A DNA stretch of 64,000 bases from Candidatus Riflebacteria bacterium HGW-Riflebacteria-1 (GTDB taxonomy: Bacteria; Muiribacteriota; Ozemobacteria; Ozemobacterales; Ozemobacteraceae): the NCBI GenBank assembly GCA_002839445.1, contig PGYB01000005.1, positions 372,001 through 436,000 on the forward strand. The letters are read 5' to 3'. Under the pieces are notes generated by a model. The model worked only from the letters and a program-made list of their open reading frames with translations. It was not told the origin of the DNA and ran no database searches. A program made the position numbers and the translations under genes. Positions 53,466-61,320 of the stretch are shown here, in pieces; position 1 is the first letter of the stretch, and each line of letters opens with the position of its first letter.

Positions 53466-54749
53466 TTACTTGCGAAGATACGGCTGAATGGCGGTTAAAA
53501 AGGTAACCGGCAGCTCAGCTTTGATTTTGACCACACCGTCGCCCCATTCCTGTGAATAGATTTTGCCAATTTTCATGGCGTCGCCGATGTACGGAGAGCC
53601 AATTGGCAGCTCGATTTCGACGTTGCGGCGGTTGCGGCACATTACCGATTCGATACGGCTCTGCAGTTCACTGATATTCTCGCCGGTCAGCGCTGAAAGT
53701 AGAATGCAATCGGGGTAGGCGGCCTTGAGCAGGTCTTCTGACATCGCCATTCCGCGGTCGATCTTGTTGAAAATGTAGATTCGCTCGTGTTGGGCCGCGC
53801 CAATCTGTTTGAGCACATCTTCGACGGCCTTGAGATGCTCGCGAAACTGTGGATCTGAAACGTCACATACCAGCAGCAGCACTTCTGACTGCACAACGCT
53901 TTCAAGCGTCGCTTTAAAGGCATTGACCAGCCCGTGCGGCAGTTTGCGGATAAAGCCGACAGTATCGGAGAGTATGCACCAGTGGCTGCCCGGCAATTCG
54001 ATGCGGCGCGCGGTCGGGTCGAGTGTCGTGAACAGGCCGTTGCACATCTTCACGTCGCTGCCTGACATTTTGTTTAGCAGCGTCGATTTGCCGGCATTAG
54101 TGTAGCCAACCAGCGAAAACAGTGGGGCAAAGCGGTCTACCCGCTGTTTGCCCTGTTGCTCACGGGCTTTGGCTACCTTTTCGAGCTCTTCGTTGAGTTT
54201 TTTTATCTTTAAGTTAAGGATGCGGCGGTCAGTTTCGAGCTGGGTTTCGCCGGGGCCCTTGAGGCCGATACCGCCGCGCTGGCGTTCGAGATGTGTCCAC
54301 ATGCGCAGCAGCCTGGGCAGCTGGTATTGGTGCATCGCCAGCTCGACCTGCAACTTGCCTTCTTTGGTTGAGGCGTGCTTGGCGAAGATATCGATGATGA
54401 TCGAAGTGCGGTCTTTCACCGGCAGCCCGGTTTCTTTTTCGATTGTTCGAAGCTGTAAAGCGCTCAGCTCATCATCGGCAGCGATGTATTCGGCCCCAAG
54501 CTTTTCGGCCAGCTCTTTTACTTCACCAACTTTGCCGGTGCCAAAATAATTTGCGCGCAACGGCTTGTCGCGCTTCTGAACAAGCGAACCGACCATAACT
54601 GCGCCAAGCGTTTTCAGCAGTTCCTCAAGCTCGCCAATAGAATGCTCGATCTCGGCATCTGTCTGTTTTGGGGTCTGCACGGCGATTGCCAGGACTTTGG
54701 GAGCTTCGGGCGTTACTGCATGTAGCTTCATTTGCTGTTTATCTTTCAT
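53466..54749 (-). CDS. hflX: Ribosome-associated GTPase HflX
   Basis: 427 residues. The N-terminal HflX domain has GTGKVGEVKELAEKLGAEYI and the linker has GIGLKGPGETQLETDRR. The G domain has the P-loop GYTNAGKSTLLN, DTVGFIRKLPHGLV and NKID. A C-terminal extension of about 70 residues follows. HflX splits stalled ribosomes under stress. ATG 54749 has no good ribosome site; an ATG six codons later is an alternative. Confidence 0.96.
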   Translation of the reverse strand: MKDKQQMKLHAVTPEAPKVLAIAVQTPKQTDAEIEHSIGELEELLKTLGAVMVGSLVQKRDKPLRANYFGTGKVGEVKELAEKLGAEYIAADDELSALQLRTIEKETGLPVKDRTSIIIDIFAKHASTKEGKLQVELAMHQYQLPRLLRMWTHLERQRGGIGLKGPGETQLETDRRILNLKIKKLNEELEKVAKAREQQGKQRVDRFAPLFSLVGYTNAGKSTLLNKMSGSDVKMCNGLFTTLDPTARRIELPGSHWCILSDTVGFIRKLPHGLVNAFKATLESVVQSEVLLLVCDVSDPQFREHLKAVEDVLKQIGAAQHERIYIFNKIDRGMAMSEDLLKAAYPDCILLSALTGENISELQSRIESVMCRNRRNVEIELPIGSPYIGDAMKIGKIYSQEWGDGVVKIKAELPVTFLTAIQPYLRK

Positions 54750-54764
54750 GATATTGACTTCGAA

Positions 54765-54790
54765 CGCCTAAATGTACTACTGTTTAGGCG
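54765..54790. terminator. Inverted repeat between the hypothetical gene and hflX
   Basis: CGCCTAAA (54765-54772) and TTTAGGCG (54783-54790) with a 10-base loop, in the 56-base gap upstream of hflX. On the minus strand it is followed by TTCG rather than a U-tract. It may be an attenuator or operator for hflX. Confidence 0.45.
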
Positions 54791-54805
54791 CAAAATCCAG
54801 CAGGT

Positions 54806-55324
54806 TTATTGCTTTACCCGGGTTAATTCTACAAAATCGACCAGCAGGTTGAGATCTTTGACGGCCTGATCAGGTGTGTAGTCACAACTGATGTCGACAC
54901 CTTTAAGACAGCGATAGACTCTCTCTTTCTGCTCAATTTCGACAAAGGGAAACAGCGCAGTGATTTTTGCAGCGCGTGCCGCAGTAAAATAGCTTTTCGC
55001 GTCTTCTTCGCCGATTCCTGCCAGAAAAAATCTCTGTTCATCGCCGACCGGAAACTTGCAGGGCCCCATGAATGGTATCATGCTGAGCATGCGTTCAAAG
55101 AGGTTCCAGGCTTTAATCGTCACGTAACGCGGTGGCGTTGCATACAGGGTAAACATCAACTCTTCTTTGATAATAAAGTCGATTTTGACTGAAATGTCAC
55201 GATAAGTCAGCGCCAGATGAGGCAGACCGCGTTCGTCGTGCATGCTGGCGCCATGCCTGGTTTCGTCGACGATATCGCCGCCGATGCGTGCTTTTAATTC
55301 ATTTAGAAATTCGGCTGGTTCCAT
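54806..55324 (-). CDS. Conserved-looking protein of unknown function
   Basis: 172 residues, cytoplasmic, mixed alpha/beta, no signal or TM. Includes LPHLALTYRDISVKIDFIIKEE, FTLYATPPRYVTIKAW and a C-terminal helix. GGAAGG ahead of the ATG is a clear ribosome site. It follows nadB by 12 bases, so it is probably part of the nadACB transcript. No family recognised. Confidence 0.72.
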   Translation of the reverse strand: MEPAEFLNELKARIGGDIVDETRHGASMHDERGLPHLALTYRDISVKIDFIIKEELMFTLYATPPRYVTIKAWNLFERMLSMIPFMGPCKFPVGDEQRFFLAGIGEEDAKSYFTAARAAKITALFPFVEIEQKERVYRCLKGVDISCDYTPDQAVKDLNLLVDFVELTRVKQ

Positions 55325-55336
55325 TGCTTTCCTTCC

Positions 55337-56854
55337 TCAGGCCGGGCAGTCGATGTTGTAATGCAGGCCGACGCTTTTATCGCGCTTGAGCGCCGCTTCG
55401 ACAATGAGTTCGGCGACTACGATAAGATGCCGCAGTTCGATAAAGTTGCGATTTACCCGGTGCCGCGAGTAATAATCCTGAATTTCTGCTTTGAGCAGAT
55501 CTATACGGCTTTTGGCGCGCTTAAGTCGCTCAAAGCTCCTGACTATGCCGACGTAGTTCCACATTGTTCGCCTGATTTCTTCCCAGTTGTGCAGCAGCAG
55601 AACTTCTTCGCGCGCCTTGTCGACCCGGCTGTCATCCCAGAGCGGAACAGTCTGCCGCTGAGCGTTTTCGCCACAGGCAACGATGTGCCTGGCTGCCGAA
55701 GCTGCGTAGACAAGGCATTCAAGCAGTGAGTTGCTGGCCAGGCGGTTGGCGCCATGCAGGCCGGTACAACTGGCTTCGCCGATGGTATAGAGGCTGTCAA
55801 TGCCAGTTTGCCCATTGTGGTCGACCTTGATGCCGCCACAGGTGTAATGCGCCGCCGGAACTACCGGAATCGGTTCGGTGGTGATGTCGATGCCCAGATC
55901 AAGGCATTTCTGATAAATCGTCGGGAAGTGGCCCTTGATGAAATCGGCCGGTTTATGCGAAATGTCGAGCCAGACATGCCGTATGCCGAGGCGCTTGATT
56001 TCATGGTCAATGGCGCGGGCAACAATGTCGCGCGGCGCCAGTTCAGCTCGTTCATCGAAGCCAGGCATGAATCTGGTGCCGTCGGGCAGTTTCAGATGCG
56101 CTCCTTCGCCGCGCATTGCTTCGGTAATCAGCGCGGCGCCGGCCAGCGGGTGATACAGGCAGGTCGGATGAAACTGGTTGAATTCCATGTTCTCGACCTT
56201 GCATCCGGCGCGAAAGCCCATGGCAATGCCATCACCGCTGGTTACCGACGGGTTGCTCGAATAAAGGTAAACCCGACTGGCGCCGCCTGTTGCAATAACT
56301 GTTTTGCCGGCCGAAAACGCCTCAACTCTGTCTTTTTCTTCATTGTAAATGTAAGCGCCAAGACAGCGGTCGCCTTTTTTGTAGAGGTCGATAGCGACGT
56401 GGTTTTCAAAAATCCTGATATTATCTTTGCTCTTAGTTGCTCGAATCAGCGTTTCTTCGAGATCGCGACCGGTAGAATCGGCAGAGTGAATGATGCGACG
56501 GTGTGAATGCCCGCCCTCGCGGGTCAGGTGGTAGTTCTGGTCGGCGCTCCTGGTAAAGTTGATGCCGAGTCCGATCAACCACTGAATGCTTTCTGGCGCG
56601 TTCTCAACCGTGAACTTGACCGCTTCAGGATCGCACAGACCGGCGCCTGCAATCAGCGTATCCTGAACGTGTGAAGCAAAAGAGTCATCATTCTCGAGCA
56701 CCGCAGCAATGCCACCCTGCGCGTAGTTGGTTGAGTTTTCCTGCAGCACGTCCTTGCAGATTACTGCGATAGAATAGCTTTCGGGAAGGCGTAACGCCAG
56801 ACTCAGGCCGGCCGCACCGCTGCCGAGAACCAGAACGTCAAATGAATGTTGCAT
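55337..56854 (-). CDS. nadB: L-aspartate oxidase
   Basis: 505 residues. FAD-binding LVLGSGAAGLSLAL at the start, NYAQGGIAAVL, the active-site HSHRRIIHSAD, and MEFNQFHPTCLYHP and GEASCTGLHGANRLASNSLLE. A helical C-terminal domain closes it. It oxidises aspartate to iminoaspartate, the first step of de novo NAD synthesis; NadA uses the product. It lies 7 bases after nadC. Confidence 0.97.
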   Translation of the reverse strand: MQHSFDVLVLGSGAAGLSLALRLPESYSIAVICKDVLQENSTNYAQGGIAAVLENDDSFASHVQDTLIAGAGLCDPEAVKFTVENAPESIQWLIGLGINFTRSADQNYHLTREGGHSHRRIIHSADSTGRDLEETLIRATKSKDNIRIFENHVAIDLYKKGDRCLGAYIYNEEKDRVEAFSAGKTVIATGGASRVYLYSSNPSVTSGDGIAMGFRAGCKVENMEFNQFHPTCLYHPLAGAALITEAMRGEGAHLKLPDGTRFMPGFDERAELAPRDIVARAIDHEIKRLGIRHVWLDISHKPADFIKGHFPTIYQKCLDLGIDITTEPIPVVPAAHYTCGGIKVDHNGQTGIDSLYTIGEASCTGLHGANRLASNSLLECLVYAASAARHIVACGENAQRQTVPLWDDSRVDKAREEVLLLHNWEEIRRTMWNYVGIVRSFERLKRAKSRIDLLKAEIQDYYSRHRVNRNFIELRHLIVVAELIVEAALKRDKSVGLHYNIDCPA

Positions 56855-56861
56855 TTGTTTT

Positions 56862-57704
56862 TCAGCTTATTTTCATGTCAAAGCGCATAGAAAGGTTGAT
56901 CGCCCTGATGTGCTTGGTCAGCGAACCTGACGAGATAAAATCAACATTGGTCGCGGCAAATTCGCCGATATTGTCGAGTGTTACATCGCCGGAAACCTCT
57001 AATTTCACGCGCCCGGCATTAAGAGCAACCGCTTCTTTGATGCGTTCAAGGTTGAAATTGTCGAGCATGACAATATCGGCGCCGGCGTCAATAGCTTCTT
57101 TCAGACCTTCAATGCTCTCAACTTCGATTTCTACTTGTTTTACCGGTGCGATAGCACGTGCGGCCCGGATTGCCTCGCTGATCGAACCGCAGGCGCTGAT
57201 GTGGTTTTCCTTGATCAGAAAAGCGTCGAACAGTCCCATGCGATGGTTCTTGCCACCACCGCACTTAACCGCGTATTTCTGGGCAATGCGCAGGCCTGGT
57301 ATGGTTTTTCGGGTGTCGAGCAGCCTGGTTTTGCTGTTTCCCATTTTCGAAGTGTAAGCATGAGTGACGGTCGCAACGCCTGAGAGGGTCTGCAGAAAAT
57401 TCAGCGCAGTTCTCTCGCCGGTAAGCAGACTGCGTGCCTTGCCAGCCAACGTGTAAATTACGCAGTCCGGGGCGATCTGGTCACCGTCTTTGTAGTTCCA
57501 GTCTACTTTTACATCGGGGTCGATCTGGTGAAAAACCTCGTTTACCCATTGCTGGCCGCAGAGAATCATGCTTTCGCGGGTGAATACCCGCGCGCTGGCT
57601 GTTCTGCCTTCAGGAATCAGCATGGCAGTTATATCAGGCTGACCCTGCAGATCTTCGTAGAGAGCTTTATTTACTGATTCTTTGATAACTTTGCTTAATT
57701 CCAT
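56862..57704 (-). CDS. nadC: Nicotinate-nucleotide pyrophosphorylase (carboxylating)
   Basis: 280 residues. N-terminal quinolinate-binding domain with the loop LSGVATVTHAY and LDTRKTIPGLR, then the barrel HRMGLFDAFLIKENHI, VEIEVES and DIVMLDNF, ending with the EVSGDVTLDNI motif. It converts quinolinate and PRPP to nicotinate mononucleotide. It starts 2 bases after the nadA stop. Confidence 0.98.
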   Translation of the reverse strand: MELSKVIKESVNKALYEDLQGQPDITAMLIPEGRTASARVFTRESMILCGQQWVNEVFHQIDPDVKVDWNYKDGDQIAPDCVIYTLAGKARSLLTGERTALNFLQTLSGVATVTHAYTSKMGNSKTRLLDTRKTIPGLRIAQKYAVKCGGGKNHRMGLFDAFLIKENHISACGSISEAIRAARAIAPVKQVEIEVESIEGLKEAIDAGADIVMLDNFNLERIKEAVALNAGRVKLEVSGDVTLDNIGEFAATNVDFISSGSLTKHIRAINLSMRFDMKIS

Positions 57705-57706
57705 TG

Positions 57707-58738
57707 TTAGTTCTTCTTTCTGAATTCGAGCATGCGTGTCAGCGGTATCAGAGCCTTTTTGATGACTTCATCTGCAAGTTTTATTTCGTTCTGGCCGGTT
57801 TTTAAAGCTGCCAGCAGGTTTTCGAGGTTGTTCATCTTCATCCAGGGGCAGCTCGCTTCGCAGTCTACCTTGCCGCCATATGGCTCAGTCGCTGCCGCAA
57901 TGAACTTTTTGTCTGGGCATGCCTGCTGCATTTTATAAAAAATGCCGCTCTCGGTCGCCACGATGAACTCTTTGGCGCTGCTCTGCTGCGCTGCTTTGAG
58001 CAGTTGCGAGGTCGAGCCAACAAAGTCGGCAAGGGCGATTACGTCGGCCTTTGATTCTGGATGCACAAGCAGCTGTGCTTTCGGGTGGCGTTTTTTCTGC
58101 TCACTGATTTTAGCTGCAACAAATTCTGAATGAACGATGCAGCAGGCATCCCAGATCATCACATCACCACCACTCTGTCGCGTTATATAGTCGCCAAGAT
58201 AGCGATCTGGCGCCCAGATTATTTTTTTGCCCTGTTCGGTAAGATGTTTGATCAGGTCTACCGCAATACTTGAGGTTACCACCCAGTCAGCCATTGCTTT
58301 GACTTCGGCTGAAGTGTTGGCGTAAACCACTACAACGCGGCCCGGGTTAGCTGCGATGAATTTCTTGAATTCGCCAGGTTCACAGCCGAGATCGAGCGAG
58401 CATTCAGCCTTTAGATCGGGCATCAGCACTGTTTTTTCCGGACTCAAAATCTTGGCGGTCTCACCCATAAATCTGACCCCGGCAACGATAAGAGTTTGCG
58501 CCGGGTTCTCAGCGCCAAATCTCGCCATCTCAAGCGAGTCACCGATAAAGCCGCCGGTTTCTTCGGCCAGTTGCTGAATGCTCGGGTCAGTGTAGTAATG
58601 TGCGATTATTACCGCGCTTTTTTTGACCAGAAGCTTTTTGATTCCGGCTGAAAGACTGGCAATATCAAGATCTTCGCCGCTTTTTGCCGCGGATATGGGC
58701 AGATTTTTTTCGATCGTTTTCAGAAAATTCTGGTTCAC
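57707..58738 (-). CDS. nadA: Quinolinate synthase
   Basis: 343 residues from GTG 58738, chosen because AGGAG lies 7 bases upstream; the longer frame adds a basic Cys-rich stretch unlike NadA. Three pseudo-symmetric domains with [39 protein letters not shown], and [21 protein letters not shown]. The three [4Fe-4S] ligand cysteines appear to be in [20 protein letters not shown] and CEASCPWM. It condenses iminoaspartate with dihydroxyacetone phosphate. First gene of nadA-nadC-nadB. Confidence 0.97.
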   Translation of the reverse strand: MNQNFLKTIEKNLPISAAKSGEDLDIASLSAGIKKLLVKKSAVIIAHYYTDPSIQQLAEETGGFIGDSLEMARFGAENPAQTLIVAGVRFMGETAKILSPEKTVLMPDLKAECSLDLGCEPGEFKKFIAANPGRVVVVYANTSAEVKAMADWVVTSSIAVDLIKHLTEQGKKIIWAPDRYLGDYITRQSGGDVMIWDACCIVHSEFVAAKISEQKKRHPKAQLLVHPESKADVIALADFVGSTSQLLKAAQQSSAKEFIVATESGIFYKMQQACPDKKFIAAATEPYGGKVDCEASCPWMKMNNLENLLAALKTGQNEIKLADEVIKKALIPLTRMLEFRKKN

Positions 58739-59095
58739 ATTGGTTCTCCTGTTGTATTTACAACTGGTCTGGCGAATGCCCCGATGCCTGCATTCTAACT
58801 CAATCCGTCGTTTCTGCCAACCTTGACAACTTCTGCAGCAAAACTGCATTTACCAAAAGCTGAAGCGTTGGCGTTCATGCCATAAGCCCTGCCTGACTTT
58901 GCCTAGAGCCCCGGTAAACGGTATATGTTCGGGTGTTGTTTTTGTTTTTGCAGGACTCAATAAGTTCGAAACATTGATTACTGAAGCTGTTTGTGACAAA
59001 GGCTGACTAATAGTTTGTGAGCATGACAGGAAAAAGGGTATATTACGTCACTTCTGCGGATAGTGGTAAAATGTTTGATATATCTGGAGGCTGCC
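58739..59095. other. Divergent region between nadA and the hydrolase gene, 357 bp
   Basis: Close to nadA lies the short dyad GTTGT-n4-ACAAC (58751-58764), 12 bases ahead of the GTG, possibly regulatory. On the plus side, TAAAAT near 59067 is a candidate -10 for the hydrolase without a good -35. Neither is strong. No gene or larger repeat was found. Confidence 0.45.
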
Positions 59096-59827
59096 ATGAC
59101 ATTTACACAAACTTTTAATCTGCCCGGGTTTGATCTTCAGGGGCTGTGTGCCGGAAACCCGGAACATCATTCAGTAGTTATCGTTCTGCATGGTCTCGAA
59201 TGCTACAAGGAAAAGCAGCGCGCAGAACTAGAGCGTCTCAGCGCTGCCGGTTTTTTTGCTGTAGCTCTGGATGCGCCTCATCATGGCGAAAGAACTGACG
59301 GCACCCTGGATATATTCAGGCGACTGAGCGGTCTGGAACGTTACCATTTTTTGCTGGCATCTGTGTTGCAGCATGCTTCAGAAGTTGCCGGCCTGGTTGC
59401 CGAACTTAGAAAAAAATATGCAAAAGTCGCAGTAATGGGAATTTCGATGGGCGGCCATACTGTCTTTGCACTGTTACGCTATGCAAATCGCCCAGATCTG
59501 CTCGCGCCTTTCCTGGCGACGCCTGATTTTCGCACACGCGACCTCGATGTTCGTCTGCCGGTTAGCCCGGTTGAAACTACCGGTCCGGCTGATCATATCG
59601 AAGAGGTCTTTCCGGCGCCCTTGTTTGTGGTTACTGCCGGCAGCGACTCGGTTGTCAGCCCAGTGGCGGCCCGCGCTTTTTATCAACGTCTGCTGCCGCT
59701 GTATGTTAGTGGTCCTGAGCTGCTGGAGTATCACGAATACCCTGAGTCAGATCATCTGATGAAGCCAGAAGACTGGTATGACGCCTGGAATCGCTTTCTT
59801 GCGCGTCTGCGGCGCGATGGTTTCTGA
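59096..59827 (+). CDS. Alpha/beta hydrolase (YtaP/YitV-like esterase)
   Basis: 243 residues from ATG 59096, with GGAGG 6 bases upstream. VIVLHGLECYKEKQ (oxyanion-hole region), ALDAPHHGERTD, the nucleophile elbow VMGISMGGHTVF (Ser), an acid after VTAGSDSVVS, and the His in ESDHLMKPEDWYDAW complete a serine hydrolase triad. Probably a cytoplasmic esterase or dienelactone-hydrolase-like enzyme. Substrate unknown. Confidence 0.88.
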   Translation: MTFTQTFNLPGFDLQGLCAGNPEHHSVVIVLHGLECYKEKQRAELERLSAAGFFAVALDAPHHGERTDGTLDIFRRLSGLERYHFLLASVLQHASEVAGLVAELRKKYAKVAVMGISMGGHTVFALLRYANRPDLLAPFLATPDFRTRDLDVRLPVSPVETTGPADHIEEVFPAPLFVVTAGSDSVVSPVAARAFYQRLLPLYVSGPELLEYHEYPESDHLMKPEDWYDAWNRFLARLRRDGF

Positions 59828-59837
59828 TTCGTTCAAT

Positions 59838-60395
59838 TCAGGGTTTTTGCGCTGTTTTCTCGTTGACTTTGGGCTTGAAGAACAGTGATTTTGCAATTTT
59901 AAAGCCAAGCGGCGTCAGGATAAGCCCAAAGACAAGGTTCCAGACCATGTTCTGGCTGATTCCACGAAAGATGATGGCGTATGACGGGTTTTGGGGGTTG
60001 ACGTAGGCGTTAATCGGCTGATTGCGGTTTTTGGCGTCGAGCAGAATGGCGACTGTTTGTTCTTTGTCGCCAATGTTGGTGTTTGAGCCCCCGGAAATAT
60101 CAATGTGTGTGCTGGTGTAATGCTGACCCTGATAGGTATAGCTGAAACTGCCGATTGCCCCGGTAGTTGCCGAATTACGATCGAACTTTTTCTTGACGAC
60201 TTCGGCTGAGATGACTCTGGCCTCTACTACTGGCCAGTTCGCCGACGCAAAATATACGTAGAACATATCAGCCCCGCGCCACAAGAACACCAGCCCGACC
60301 CAGATCATGAGCAGGCCGGTCAGGCGCAGAAAGCCTCTCTTGTTGTCTGCTTTAAAAGGGCTGCCTCTGCTGCTTCCAGTATTGTCTTCCGGCAT
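59838..60395 (-). CDS. DUF3592 membrane protein
   Basis: 185 residues with TMs at about 25-46 and 145-170. Between them is the extracytoplasmic beta-rich DUF3592 domain (WPVVEARVISAEVV, SFSYTYQGQHYTST, YVNPQNPSYAI). Function unknown for the family. It is tail-to-tail with the hydrolase gene, 10 bases apart. Confidence 0.82.
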   Translation of the reverse strand: MPEDNTGSSRGSPFKADNKRGFLRLTGLLMIWVGLVFLWRGADMFYVYFASANWPVVEARVISAEVVKKKFDRNSATTGAIGSFSYTYQGQHYTSTHIDISGGSNTNIGDKEQTVAILLDAKNRNQPINAYVNPQNPSYAIIFRGISQNMVWNLVFGLILTPLGFKIAKSLFFKPKVNEKTAQKP

Positions 60396-60600
60396 GACTA
60401 AGTCCTTTCAGAAATCTTTTCGGGCAGTTTATACTACTTGCAGTCTCATTGTCTATGCCAGTCTTCACAATTGTCTCTGCCTGATAAAGCCTTTTCACAA
60501 GCTTTGAACGCATGATTCATTGTCGAGCTTCCAGATCAAGCCAGGATAACTTCGAATCTTGTTGTTACAGGCAGGATATTTGTAATACTATGGTCAGCAG

Positions 60601-61209
60601 ATGACTCAAGCCAGCAGTAATTTACGAACACAAACTTTTCTGACAAGCGCTGCCGATCGGGCGGAAGGTCAGCTTTCGCCCGTTTTTGGCTATGTCGTTC
60701 TGGTTTGTTTGTGGGCAGGCAGCTTTCTTTTGATGAGTATGGATATGAAAGGACCACCGCTTTCAGACCGGGTTCTTTTTTCCAGCCTGGTCACGTTTAT
60801 GGCAGCCACTGTCGGCTTTTTTCTTTTTCAAGGCTATGAACTTTCGATAACAACTCATTCTGTGAAGTGGGAAAACCACATCATTCCTCGCGTCTGGGTT
60901 GAGCGCTGGGAAGAACCGATTCAGAATTACAAGGGAATCAGCCTGCTGCAAACCACACCAGTGAGTGATTTCTGGCCGCCAAAGTATGTCGTGGCCCGAT
61001 TGTTTTATCCCGTTCGTATCGCAAAAAAGAACATGCGAGAGTCTGATCACAGGTTTAATGAAAGAAAGTTTATCGTTGTTTATCTGAAGCATTCGTATGA
61101 TCGCAGCAGAGACGTGTGTCTGAAGAATTTCGCTGCAGAAGACGTCGACGAAGTGAAAAAATACTGCCTTTATGCCAGCGAAAAACTCAATCTTGTCATC
61201 GACAACTGA
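60601..61209 (+). CDS. Membrane protein of unknown function
   Basis: 202 residues. Two TMs at about 28-46 and 58-78 are followed by a soluble domain of about 120 residues that looks beta-rich, like PH-type membrane domains (YELSITTHSVKWENHI, YKGISLL). No ribosome site is obvious at ATG 60601. It is 110 bases upstream of the MMPL gene. Function unknown. Confidence 0.65.
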   Translation: MTQASSNLRTQTFLTSAADRAEGQLSPVFGYVVLVCLWAGSFLLMSMDMKGPPLSDRVLFSSLVTFMAATVGFFLFQGYELSITTHSVKWENHIIPRVWVERWEEPIQNYKGISLLQTTPVSDFWPPKYVVARLFYPVRIAKKNMRESDHRFNERKFIVVYLKHSYDRSRDVCLKNFAAEDVDEVKKYCLYASEKLNLVIDN

Positions 61210-61260
61210 TTATCTGGCATAATCAGAATTCTGAGTATCATTTTTTTTGAGGGAAACCTG

Positions 61261-61320
61261 ATGAGCGTGGCTGATTCTCGCGAATTGTGCGCGTGCTGGT
61301 CGGAGGCTGTATTGTTTTGA
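61261..61320 (+). CDS. 19-codon leader ORF coupled to the MMPL exporter gene
   Basis: ATG 61261 to TGA 61318-61320, peptide MSVADSRELCACWSEAVLF. A strong GAGGG lies 7 bases upstream, better than any site at the exporter gene itself. The stop shares one base with the exporter ATG (TGATG), the usual arrangement for translational coupling. Two Cys and a Trp are notable but no attenuator hairpin was identified. Confidence 0.5.
   Translation: MSVADSRELCACWSEAVLF

Noticed and set aside
55754..56506. 250-codon plus-strand open frame antisense to nadB
   Set aside because: Antisense shadow of a fully conserved gene; high GC at third positions produces long open frames here.
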